Shown: positions 1 through 5,717, numbered from the stretch's first letter. The stretch is DNA of 6,187 nt from Clostridiales bacterium (GCA_012511395.1 JAAZGD010000028.1:1-6187); one strand, 5' to 3'. Notes: a model not told the origin generated them from the letters alone. Translations and numbers: made by a program.

Positions 1-1386
1 CCTGTGGACAGAGTCTTTTCAATGGCAGGCCACGGCACTGGGGTAACAGGAACCATAACTTCGGGGAAAGCTGAAAAGGGAATGGCTGTGGAGCTTCTTC
101 CCGAAAGAATCTCTTCGAAAATCAGAGGGCTGCAGGTCAGGGAAGAGGCTGTAATTGAAGCCTTTAAGGGAGACAGATGCGCTATTAATCTATTAAATGT
201 TCAAAAGGAACAGATTAAAAGAGGGACTGTAGTTTCTGAAAAAGGAAGGATGAAGGCAACCGGGCTTATTGACGGGATTTTATATATGGCTAAGGACCAG
301 GAGCCTCTGAAGCATAATCAGCCTGTTCACTTTCATACGGGGACCGCAACACAGATAGCCAGAGTCAGAATAATAGGAAAGGATGAAATCAAAGAGGAAG
401 ATAAAGGCTTCGTTCAAATAAGGCTGAAGGAACAAGTTCCATGCCTCAGAGGAGACAAGTTTATAATAAGAAGTTTTTCCCCTGTGGTGACCATAGGAGG
501 AGGAACGGTGCTGTTAAGTGAAACGAGGCACAGAAAGAGACATGACGAAAAAGAGTTATTGGAAATGACGTCTCTTGAAAAAGGTGATGAAAAAGCATCC
601 ATAGAAAATCTTATGACTTCAAATAAAAATATTTTCTCCATGAAAACTTTGTCAGATAAATCTAACGGTGATGAGGAGAAGATTAAGGAAGCGGTGGAAA
701 GCCTATTAGAGGAAAATAAAATAGTGGAGATTTCCAAAGAAGGCCTTTATATGGGAGAAAAACCATATAGAGAAGCTTGTAAAAAGATGAGGGGAGAGCT
801 TCAGAACTACAATGAAAAGCACCCCTTTAGGTATGAAATGCCAAAGGAGGAGCTGAGAACGAGATTGAAGGAAATAAAGGAGGGTAAAGAATTTTCCGCT
901 CTTCTTAAGAAGATGGAGGAGGAGGGCACGGTGTTCTTTGAAGGGAATTACGTAAGGCTTTCTGACGAAGAAACCATTGAAAAAATTTATGAAAGAAAAG
1001 AAGTGAAGTCGCTTTTGGAGCTCTTTAACAAAGAACCGTATCAGGTTCTGTCTACAAATTATCTTGTGCTGGAGAGTAACATACCCAGGCAGAATGTTGA
1101 AGAGGCCCTTGAATTTTTAAAGAGACAAGGGGAACTTTTTGAAATAGATGAGAAGGTGTTCGTAAAGAAAGCAGATCTGAATAAAGTGTATTATCTTATT
1201 TCAGATCACCTTGAAAAAAAGAATGAGCTGTCCGCTGCAGAGCTTAGAGATATATTGAAGGCCGGCAGAAAATCGGCAATCGGTTTTCTTGAATACTTCG
1301 ATTCGGAAAATGTAACCTTAAGAATGGATAATATCAGAGTCATGGGAGAAAATTTCAGAAGCTGGAAGGAGAGGGAAGAAAAATGA
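1..1386 (+). CDS. selB: Selenocysteine-specific translation elongation factor SelB (5' end missing)
   Basis: SelB delivers selenocysteyl-tRNA to the ribosome at UGA codons marked by a SECIS RNA hairpin; it acts in the cytoplasm. The frame is open from base 1, so the GTP-binding domain (roughly 170-180 residues in the family) lies outside the window. The 461 visible residues start at domain II with DRVFSMAGHGTGVTGT (residues 3-18). Domain III follows, with FHTGTA near 111-116 and SPVVTIGGGTVL near 160-171. After that come about 290 residues of charged, helical winged-helix repeats. The last repeat carries GRKSAIGFLEYFD (about 422-434), the SelB C-terminal signature that contacts SECIS RNA. The stop codon overlaps the start of the next gene by 4 bases (ATGA), indicating one transcript with translational coupling. 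The presence of SelB implies the organism makes selenoproteins, although none is evident here. Domain order and signatures make the identity near certain. Confidence 0.96.
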   Translation, partial: PVDRVFSMAGHGTGVTGTITSGKAEKGMAVELLPERISSKIRGLQVREEAVIEAFKGDRCAINLLNVQKEQIKRGTVVSEKGRMKATGLIDGILYMAKDQEPLKHNQPVHFHTGTATQIARVRIIGKDEIKEEDKGFVQIRLKEQVPCLRGDKFIIRSFSPVVTIGGGTVLLSETRHRKRHDEKELLEMTSLEKGDEKASIENLMTSNKNIFSMKTLSDKSNGDEEKIKEAVESLLEENKIVEISKEGLYMGEKPYREACKKMRGELQNYNEKHPFRYEMPKEELRTRLKEIKEGKEFSALLKKMEEEGTVFFEGNYVRLSDEETIEKIYERKEVKSLLELFNKEPYQVLSTNYLVLESNIPRQNVEEALEFLKRQGELFEIDEKVFVKKADLNKVYYLISDHLEKKNELSAAELRDILKAGRKSAIGFLEYFDSENVTLRMDNIRVMGENFRSWKEREEK

Positions 1387-1805
1387 GTGTAAAGTTTGAC
1401 ACAAATGAAACTGCGCCTTCAGTGGAAAAGTGGCTTAGGGAGGCAAAGGAAGATGTTATGGCAGAGGATAGGGGCATGTATCTTCTTCATAACGGTGTAG
1501 TAAGGATTTCACCTAAAGAATATGTGAGAGAAGGTAAAGGCCCAAAGACAGGTGTTGAGACTCTTGCATTTTCCTATAACGGTGAAAAGGTTTTGGAGGC
1601 TATTGATGAAACAGGCAGGATGAAAGGAATCACCCATATAAGAGTATGGCTTAACAAGGGCAGCTTAAAGGTTGGGGATGACATCATGTATGTGCTTGTG
1701 GGAGGAGATATAAGGCCCAATGTTGTGGAAGGCCTTATGTATCTTGTGGGCAGGATTAAAAATGAATGTGTAACAGAAATTGAGGAAATGTCAAATATAG
1801 AATAG
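1383..1805 (+). CDS. moaE: MoaE-like molybdopterin synthase large-subunit protein, divergent
   Basis: MoaE is the catalytic subunit that, with the thiocarboxylated small subunit MoaD, converts cyclic pyranopterin monophosphate to molybdopterin. This 140-residue protein has the family length and plan: a GMYLLHNGVVR strand (31-41, compare the G(A/S)..F.G.VR start of MoaE), a central HIRVWLNKGSLKVGDD (85-100) matching the 'h..G.L..Ge' segment, and VGGDIRPNVVEGLMYLVGRIKNE (106-128) matching the helix with the HR and Lys active-site residues. Arg111 and Lys126 align with conserved MoaE residues. The usual second lysine in the P.WK.E tail is absent (TEIEEM, 131-136). The start is the ATG overlapping the selB stop, with GAGGG seven bases upstream. 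No moaD or other cofactor gene is visible. It could be a specialised clostridial MoaE or a catalytically altered paralogue; the family assignment is fairly sure, full activity is not. Confidence 0.7.
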   Translation: MSVKFDTNETAPSVEKWLREAKEDVMAEDRGMYLLHNGVVRISPKEYVREGKGPKTGVETLAFSYNGEKVLEAIDETGRMKGITHIRVWLNKGSLKVGDDIMYVLVGGDIRPNVVEGLMYLVGRIKNECVTEIEEMSNIE

Positions 1806-1839
1806 CATCTTTTAAGACTTCTCATAATGGTGAACAGGA

Positions 1840-2328
1840 TTATATGATTTCTTTCATGTCCTCAATTTCAAGAAAAGCATTTTCCAGAAGATAGTTGGTA
1901 ACGTAGGAGTAAAAGAGAGGAAGGGCTAAATCAGTTTTGCTTTTTCCTCTTATTTCTTTTTCAATTTTATTTGACAAGAGCTCCAGCTCCTTTTCGGCAT
2001 TTAAAAACTCTTCATAGAGAAAATAAAGCCTTCCCTTTTCTCCCGAAGAAACCTCCAATGCCAAGGGTACCAAATAATCCTTAATTCTGTTAACGGGAAG
2101 GGATTGTTTTAGACACTTGATTAAAAGCAGCATCATTAAATGCTCCCTTGAATACTTTTTTTTAACAGGGGCAGGTATGAGTCCGTCCTTTGCGTAATTA
2201 TTTATCATGGTTTTTGTTAAGGGAACCTTTCCCATGTATTTTTCAGTATAAGTAATTACCTGGTCCATATAAAATCCTATATCAGGCACATGATCTATAT
2301 CCGGCATCGTATTACTGTTCTTTTCCAC
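1840..2328 (-). CDS. DUF1836 protein with MerR-like helix-turn-helix, probable transcription regulator
   Basis: This 162-residue soluble protein matches the DUF1836 family of Firmicutes, which has no established function. The visible core, LTKTMINNYAKDGLIPAPVK followed by KKYSREHLMMLLLIKCLKQ (about 37-74), follows the MerR winged-helix pattern: a recognition helix, then 'GLI.P....Y....l..l..i..l', then LPVNRIKDYL as the next helix. The C-terminal half (about 95-162) is helical and acidic, with a possible coiled coil near 104-127, as expected for dimerisation or sensing. There is no membrane segment or metal-binding cysteine cluster. Two tandem GTG codons (2331 and 2328) could start it; 2328 is chosen because it stands 6 bases from a perfect AGGAGG, against 3 for the other. 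The next ATG (2307) has no SD. It is transcribed away from the hemolysin III-type gene and converges on moaE. DNA binding and control of the divergent gene are inferred. Confidence 0.85.
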   Translation of the reverse strand: MEKNSNTMPDIDHVPDIGFYMDQVITYTEKYMGKVPLTKTMINNYAKDGLIPAPVKKKYSREHLMMLLLIKCLKQSLPVNRIKDYLVPLALEVSSGEKGRLYFLYEEFLNAEKELELLSNKIEKEIRGKSKTDLALPLFYSYVTNYLLENAFLEIEDMKEII

Positions 2329-2334
2329 CACTAA

Positions 2335-2340
2335 CCTCCT
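2335..2340 (-). promoter_or_regulatory. Shine-Dalgarno AGGAGG of the DUF1836 gene
   Basis: Read on the minus strand this is a perfect AGGAGG, followed by TTAGTGGTGG. It leaves 3 bases to the first GTG (2331) and 6 to the second (2328), so it favours the second as the working start. Confidence 0.75.
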
Positions 2341-2367
2341 TAAGAATTACTAAAACTATATATCATA

Positions 2368-2396
2368 ATATTAATATAAGTTTATGTAGTATGCAA
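2368..2396 (-). promoter_or_regulatory. Candidate promoter of the DUF1836 gene
   Basis: On the minus strand, TTGCAT (2396-2391) and TAATAT (2373-2368) are separated by exactly 17 bases. This would start transcription about 30 bases upstream of the GTG start. Each box matches the sigma-A consensus only partly (3/6 and 4/6) in a very AT-rich stretch, so this is tentative. TATGAT a few bases downstream is an alternative -10 with no good -35. Confidence 0.35.
2382..2389. promoter_or_regulatory. Possible operator half-site (TTATGTAG) in the DUF1836 promoter
   Basis: TTATGTAG differs at one of eight positions from TAATGTAG, the right arm of the 18-bp palindrome at 2430-2447. It is followed by TATG, much as the arm is followed by TAATG. 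It lies in the spacer of the candidate DUF1836 promoter, where a bound regulator would affect its own transcription. No matching left arm is present, so a chance match in AT-rich DNA is possible. Confidence 0.35.
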
Positions 2397-2398
2397 TG

Positions 2399-2427
2399 TT
2401 GATTTTACTAATAACGCATGGTATTAT
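2399..2427 (+). promoter_or_regulatory. Sigma-A-type promoter of the hemolysin III/TrhA gene
   Basis: TTGATT (2399-2404) and TATTAT (2422-2427) are separated by 17 bases, with 4/6 and 5/6 matches to TTGACA and TATAAT. Transcription would begin near 2434 and give a leader of about 44 bases before the ATG at 2478. The predicted start point falls inside the palindrome at 2430-2447. Confidence 0.6.
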
Positions 2428-2429
2428 AC

Positions 2430-2447
2430 CTACATTACATAATGTAG
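2430..2447. promoter_or_regulatory. Perfect 18-bp palindrome, likely operator at the trhA start point
   Basis: CTACATTA, the two bases CA, then TAATGTAG: two exact 8-base inverted arms. An overlapping outer pair, CATTAC (2433-2438) and GTAATG (2447-2452), adds a second dyad. The site begins 3 bases after the -10 box and covers the expected transcription start, the classical position for a repressor. It is too AT-rich, and has no T-run after it, to be a terminator. The divergent DUF1836 product is the natural candidate to bind it; that link is inferred. Confidence 0.6.
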
Positions 2448-2477
2448 TAATGAAAACTATATACTTGGAGGTATGAA

Positions 2478-3116
2478 ATGAAGCTAAGAGAACCTGTAAA
2501 TGCCGTTACCCATTTTTTAGGAGCCTTTATATTTTTAGTGGGAGGTATCTTTATGGTAATATATCAAACACACAACAATACTTCCCTTATAATTATGACA
2601 GGCGGAATAATTTTTTCAGCAGGCCTGGTAATGCTGTATAGCTCAAGCGGTATTTACCATGGTTACAGCGGGAAGGAAGAAGTTATCAAGGTTCTTAAAA
2701 AGCTGGATCATGCCATGATTTACGTGCTTATAGCAGCAAGCTATACGCCTTTGTGCCTTTTCGTACTAACAGGCCAAAAAAGGCTTGTAATCTTGGTAAT
2801 CCTTTGGGCCATAGTTGTTATTGGTGTTGTCACAAAGCTGTTAATCAGAAGAATACCAAGACCTGTATCCACTTCTTTATACCTTGTAATGGGTTGGATA
2901 GTAATCTTCTTCATTAAAGATGTTATTTTAAGCCTGCCTGCTAAAGGGTTTTTATTTCTTCTGGCAGGAGGGATACTCTATACAGCAGGCGGAATAATAT
3001 ACATGATAAAAAAGCCCAATATCTGGAAAAGGGTGGGCTTCCATGAACTTTTCCATATTTTAGTCCTCACAGGAAGCTGTTCTCATTACTTATTGGTGCT
3101 TTTCTATCTTGGATGA
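2478..3116 (+). CDS. trhA: Hemolysin III family (TrhA/PAQR-type) integral membrane protein
   Basis: The 212-residue protein has seven hydrophobic segments (about 9-29, 37-55, 78-98, 102-121, 131-150, 157-176, 192-211) and the family's usual length of 205-225. The putative metal-site residues shared by hemolysin III and PAQR proteins are all present: SSSGIYH (Ser57 and His61), LDHAMIY (Asp77, His78) and FHELFH near the C-terminus (His189, His193). The family resembles ceramidase-like membrane hydrolases. Bacterial members have been linked to membrane homeostasis, and the name 'hemolysin' reflects early assays rather than a proven toxin role. The start is the ATG six bases after GGAGG; an ATG at 2473 runs straight into a stop. 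It is divergent from the DUF1836 gene and followed by 166 bases before the cation efflux gene. The family is clear; the substrate is unknown. Confidence 0.93.
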   Translation: MKLREPVNAVTHFLGAFIFLVGGIFMVIYQTHNNTSLIIMTGGIIFSAGLVMLYSSSGIYHGYSGKEEVIKVLKKLDHAMIYVLIAASYTPLCLFVLTGQKRLVILVILWAIVVIGVVTKLLIRRIPRPVSTSLYLVMGWIVIFFIKDVILSLPAKGFLFLLAGGILYTAGGIIYMIKKPNIWKRVGFHELFHILVLTGSCSHYLLVLFYLG

Positions 3117-3181
3117 CAACGGTTAATTAACAGGGTAAGGGGGTAAACATTGTATTAGCTGCTCTGAAAGGATGAAAATTT

Positions 3182-3250
3182 GTGGATAATATTAGGAACA
3201 GACTGAAGAAAGAAGAAGAGCAGAAGCTTTATGACTGCCTGTGTACCTAA
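3182..3250 (+). CDS. Possible 22-residue ORF upstream of the cation efflux gene
   Basis: A GTG start nine bases after AAAGGA opens a 22-codon frame ending in TAA, predicted MDNIRNRLKKEEEQKLYDCLCT. It is very charged, with a Cys-Leu-Cys near the end, and resembles nothing I recognise. It fills much of the 166-base gap before a metal transporter, so it could be a leader peptide, but it could equally be chance or gene debris. The rest of the gap (3117-3181 and 3251-3282) shows no convincing promoter or terminator. Confidence 0.2.
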   Translation: MDNIRNRLKKEEEQKLYDCLCT

Positions 3251-3265
3251 CTTTATGAAGACCTT

Positions 3266-3270
3266 GGAGG
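3266..3270 (+). promoter_or_regulatory. Shine-Dalgarno GGAGG for the TTG start of the cation efflux gene
   Basis: GGAGG stands 12 bases before the TTG at 3283, longer than usual. It is nevertheless the only SD, and TTG the only plausible start, after the in-frame stop at 3256-3258. The next in-frame ATG is inside the first conserved domain. Confidence 0.5.
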
Positions 3271-3282
3271 AAAAAGACACCT

Positions 3283-4215
3283 TTGGATAAAACGAACATA
3301 AAACACAGCCATGACCATCATCATGAAGATGGATTTCACCATCACCACCATCAGGCAGGCGGTGAGTCCATTAAGACGGCTTTTTTTCTTAACCTGGCAT
3401 TTACCATAATTGAAATAGTGGGCGGGCTTTTTACCAACAGCATGGCCATTCTTTCCGATGCGCTTCACGATTTCGGAGACTGTATTTCTTTGGGTATAGC
3501 CTGGTATTTGGAAAAATATTCAAAGAAGGGGCCTGACTATAAGTATTCCTACGGGTATTCCAGATTTTCTGTTTTGGGGGCTCTCATAACCAGCATGGTG
3601 CTTATTGCAGGGGCAGTCATAATATTTATGAATGCCATTCCAAGAATACTGTCACCCCAAGGCGTATATCCTGAAGGGATGCTTCTTTTGTCCATACTTG
3701 GCATATTGATTAACGGAATTGCATTTCTGAAGCTTAGAAAGAGCAATACCTTCAATGAAAAGATGGCGGCATGGCATGTGCTGGAGGATGTTTTAGGCTG
3801 GATGGTTGTGCTTTTGGTAAGCATAGTTTTAATGTTTAAGGACTGGTTCATCCTTGATCCTATCCTTTCTGTAGTCATCACACTCTATGTACTTTTCAAT
3901 GTAGTAAGAAACTTAAAAAAGATTTTTAGAGTTTTGCTTCAGGGAGTTCCAAAGGATATGTCCTTGGTGGAAATAACAGAAGAGCTTGAGGAAATTGAAG
4001 GAGTAAAGGAAGCTTATCACGCTCATCTGTGGTCTCTTGACGGAGTGCATAATCTCTTAAGCGTTCATCTTCTTTTGGCAGATGATATTTCATCCTGCGA
4101 GATGATGAGAATTAAAGAAGAGGCAGCTTTAAAAATGGAAGGAAGAAGCATTGATCACCTGACTGTTCAGATAGATTTTCCTGAAGAGAAAAGGCAAAAC
4201 AGCAAATGCTATTAG
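3283..4215 (+). CDS. Cation diffusion facilitator (CDF) family efflux protein, probably zinc
   Basis: CDF proteins exchange cytoplasmic divalent metal for protons across the cytoplasmic membrane. The order seen is: a His-rich N-terminus (ten His within residues 8-23), six membrane helices (about 31-53, 58-78, 95-117, 130-150, 168-185, 190-208), then a cytoplasmic domain (about 211-300) with the CDF ferredoxin-like pattern. Helix 2 carries SDALHDFGD (His62 and Asp66) and helix 5 carries HVLED (His165 and Asp169). This paired HxxxD set forms the transport site of zinc-selecting members (CzcD/ZitB/ZnT type), whereas DxxxD in helix 2 would suggest broader specificity. Length (310) is normal. It starts at TTG, the only option after the in-frame stop at 3256. 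Nine bases separate it from msrAB, whose SD overlaps this stop codon, so the two are co-transcribed. Zinc is the best guess; cobalt or cadmium is possible. Confidence 0.92.
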   Translation: MDKTNIKHSHDHHHEDGFHHHHHQAGGESIKTAFFLNLAFTIIEIVGGLFTNSMAILSDALHDFGDCISLGIAWYLEKYSKKGPDYKYSYGYSRFSVLGALITSMVLIAGAVIIFMNAIPRILSPQGVYPEGMLLLSILGILINGIAFLKLRKSNTFNEKMAAWHVLEDVLGWMVVLLVSIVLMFKDWFILDPILSVVITLYVLFNVVRNLKKIFRVLLQGVPKDMSLVEITEELEEIEGVKEAYHAHLWSLDGVHNLLSVHLLLADDISSCEMMRIKEEAALKMEGRSIDHLTVQIDFPEEKRQNSKCY

Positions 4216-4224
4216 GAGATAATT

Positions 4225-5208
4225 ATGAAAGAGCTGATACCTGATTTTAAAAACAGCAGATATAAAGAGATATATTTAGCAGGCGGTTGCTTTTGGGGTG
4301 TGCAAAAATACTTTGACAGCATTATGGGCGTTGTTTATACAAAGGCAGGATATGCCAATGGAAAGAGCCGTGAGACAGACTATTACAGCATAGGAAATAC
4401 AGGCCATGCAGAAACGGTTTACGTAGTCTACGATGAAGGTGTAATATCCTTAAAAAAATTGATATCCATTTACTTCAATATAATAGACCCTTACAGCCTT
4501 AACAGGCAGGGAAACGATGTGGGAACTCAATACAGGACGGGGATTTACTATGTGGATGAAAAGGACAAGGCTCTTATTGATGAGACAGTTAAAAGCTATG
4601 AAGAGAAATTCCATAAGGAAACAGCCTTAGAGGTGGAGCCCTTAAAGAATTTCACGGCTGCAGAAGAGTATCATCAGAACTATTTGGATAAGACCCCGGG
4701 GGGTTACTGCCATATAGACTTAAGGAACATACCGAATAAAAAGCCTGAATTTAGCCTTGAGGGGTATGTAAAACCTTCCATAAAACAGTTAAAGTCCCTG
4801 TTAACAGAAGAGCAATTTAATATTTCACAACAGGGAGGGACGGAGTCGCCCTTTAGAAATGCTTACTTTAACAACCGTGAGGAAGGGTTATATGTGGATA
4901 TAGTTTCAGGTGAGCCTTTGTTCCTTTCAAAGGACAAGTTTGATTCGGGCTCAGGCTGGCCATCTTTTACAAAGCCTGTTTCGTTTTCCGCAATCAAATC
5001 AAGAGAGGACTCCTCCTTATTTATGAAAAGGGTTGAGGTTAGAAGCAGAGCTTCCGATTCCCATTTAGGCCACGTATTTAATGACGGGCCCAAAGAGGGA
5101 GGGGGGTTAAGGTATTGTATAAACAGCGGTGCCTTAAGATTTATTAAGAAGGAGGACCTTGAAGTTGAAGGATATAAAGATTACTTGAAATATTTTGATT
5201 TAAGTTGA
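4225..5208 (+). CDS. msrAB: Fused peptide methionine sulfoxide reductase MsrA-MsrB
   Basis: This bifunctional cytoplasmic enzyme reduces both the S (MsrA) and R (MsrB) epimers of methionine sulfoxide. The MsrA domain (about 15-166) has the catalytic GGCFWG (Cys22), the EYHQNYL segment (148-154) and a probable resolving Cys162 in GGYCHIDL. A short linker leads to MsrB (about 180-325), with TESPF (206-210), FDSGSGWPSF (239-248), SHLGHVF (279-285) and RYCINSGAL (296-304), where Cys298 is catalytic. The zinc-binding CxxC pairs of some MsrBs are absent (VDIVSGEPLF), as in the non-zinc class. The cysteine usual in SGCGWPSF is Ser243, so the MsrB domain lacks its normal resolving residue; only three cysteines exist in the protein. 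Catalytic Cys22 is a TGC codon, not the UGA found in some clostridial MsrA selenoproteins. There is no signal peptide. It lies 9 bases after the CDF gene, with AGGAG six bases before ATG. Confidence 0.96.
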   Translation: MKELIPDFKNSRYKEIYLAGGCFWGVQKYFDSIMGVVYTKAGYANGKSRETDYYSIGNTGHAETVYVVYDEGVISLKKLISIYFNIIDPYSLNRQGNDVGTQYRTGIYYVDEKDKALIDETVKSYEEKFHKETALEVEPLKNFTAAEEYHQNYLDKTPGGYCHIDLRNIPNKKPEFSLEGYVKPSIKQLKSLLTEEQFNISQQGGTESPFRNAYFNNREEGLYVDIVSGEPLFLSKDKFDSGSGWPSFTKPVSFSAIKSREDSSLFMKRVEVRSRASDSHLGHVFNDGPKEGGGLRYCINSGALRFIKKEDLEVEGYKDYLKYFDLS

Positions 5209-5233
5209 CATATAGAACGGTTGGAACTATTAT
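5205..5233 (+). promoter_or_regulatory. Strong sigma-A-type promoter of perR-rubredoxin-rubrerythrin
   Basis: A perfect TTGACA (5205-5210) and TATTAT (5228-5233, 5/6) are separated by exactly 17 bases. The -35 box contains the TGA stop of msrAB (5206-5208). Transcription would start near 5240, 25 bases before the perR ATG. No terminator separates msrAB from this point, so read-through from upstream is also possible. Confidence 0.7.
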
Positions 5234-5252
5234 TAGATTAAATTGATTACAA
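5233..5252. promoter_or_regulatory. Candidate autoregulatory operator of perR (imperfect palindrome)
   Basis: The 20 bases from TTAGATTAAA to TTGATTACAA are symmetric at 12 of 20 positions about an AATT centre. They cover the expected transcription start of perR, where an autorepressing PerR would bind. The match to the Bacillus PerR consensus TTATAATNATTATAA is weak (about 8 of 14 by eye), so this rests mostly on position. Confidence 0.3.
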
Positions 5253-5264
5253 TGAGGGGATATT

Positions 5265-5693
5265 ATGACAGAGAATACATACACAAAAATAAGTAAGGTC
5301 TTTGATGAAGGTCATGTTAAGCCTTCCATTAACAGACTAAAAATATTTGAATATCTGATGAAAAACAGAAGCCACCCCACTGCGGACGAGGTGTATAAAA
5401 ACCTTAAAGGGGAGCTTCCCACATTATCAAAGGCTACAGTCTACAATTCCTTTAAGGTATTTTTAGATGCGGGAATTGTAAAAATCATAAAGCTGGAAGG
5501 TCAGGAGGCAAGGTACGATCAAAATACAGAGTGCCACGGCCACTTTAAGTGTGAAAAATGTGAAAAACTGTATGATTTTGATATTATGTTGGATGAAGAA
5601 AACATAGAAGATCTTAAAGGATTTTTTATAAAGGAAACTGATATTTTATTAAGCGGTATTTGTAAGAAGTGTTTAAGTACCGGTAAACAATAG
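5265..5693 (+). CDS. perR: Peroxide-sensing Fur-family repressor PerR
   Basis: PerR binds operator DNA with Fe or Mn and is inactivated when peroxide oxidises its iron-binding histidines, releasing peroxide-defence genes. This 142-residue protein has the winged helix (about 18-80), with HPTADEVY (37-44) and the recognition helix SKATVYNSFKVF (55-66), then the dimerisation domain. The regulatory metal ligands are all present and at the same numbers as in Bacillus subtilis PerR: His37, Asp85 (RYD), His91 and His93 (HGH), and Asp104. Asp rather than Glu at 104 favours a peroxide-sensing PerR over an iron-sensing Fur. The structural zinc site is Cys96/Cys99 and Cys133/Cys136. The usual TPQR motif is SINR (21-24). 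The ATG lies five bases after GAGGGG. It has its own promoter and heads an operon with rubredoxin (24 bases downstream) and rubrerythrin, a known PerR grouping in anaerobes; it probably represses that operon and itself. Confidence 0.92.
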   Translation: MTENTYTKISKVFDEGHVKPSINRLKIFEYLMKNRSHPTADEVYKNLKGELPTLSKATVYNSFKVFLDAGIVKIIKLEGQEARYDQNTECHGHFKCEKCEKLYDFDIMLDEENIEDLKGFFIKETDILLSGICKKCLSTGKQ

Positions 5694-5717
5694 TTTGAGA
5701 AAACAGGAGGAGTAGAA

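Noticed and set aside
1806..1842. Terminator between the convergent moaE-like and DUF1836 genes
   Set aside because: Only a 5-bp AT-only stem (ATAAT/ATTAT, 10-base loop) is present, without a GC stem and T-run.
2599..2998. Exact 13-base repeat CAGGCGGAATAAT at 2599-2611 and 2986-2998 within trhA
   Set aside because: Both copies encode Gly-Gly-Ile-Ile in membrane helices; shared codon preference explains it, and flanking bases differ.
3117..3135. GTTAATTAAC palindrome (3122-3131) just after trhA as terminator or operator
   Set aside because: It has no loop, no GC stem, no T-run and no nearby promoter boxes; short AT palindromes are common in such DNA.
3105..3146. TGA ending trhA read as selenocysteine, since SelB is present
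   Set aside because: Read-through adds only nine unrelated residues before TAA, and trhA already has the normal family length and ending.
3180..3190. GATAAT at 3185-3190 as the -10 of a promoter for the cation efflux gene
   Set aside because: No acceptable -35 lies 16-18 bases upstream and there is no extended -10 TG.
3300..3352. Run of CAT/CAC codons as a simple-sequence repeat or tag
   Set aside because: It encodes the His-rich N-terminus common in CDF transporters, with mixed codons and no regular unit.
5200..5240. TGA ending msrAB read as selenocysteine
   Set aside because: Read-through adds about ten residues with no family match. The MsrB domain is already complete, both catalytic cysteines use TGC/TGT, and the TGA lies in the perR promoter.
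4759..5351. Similar EG.VKPSI..LK segments in the MsrAB linker (about 179-190) and the PerR N-terminus (about 15-26)
   Set aside because: KPS...LK is common in MsrB, and the PerR segment aligns with the normal 'TPQR..IL.YL' helix, so the likeness looks accidental.
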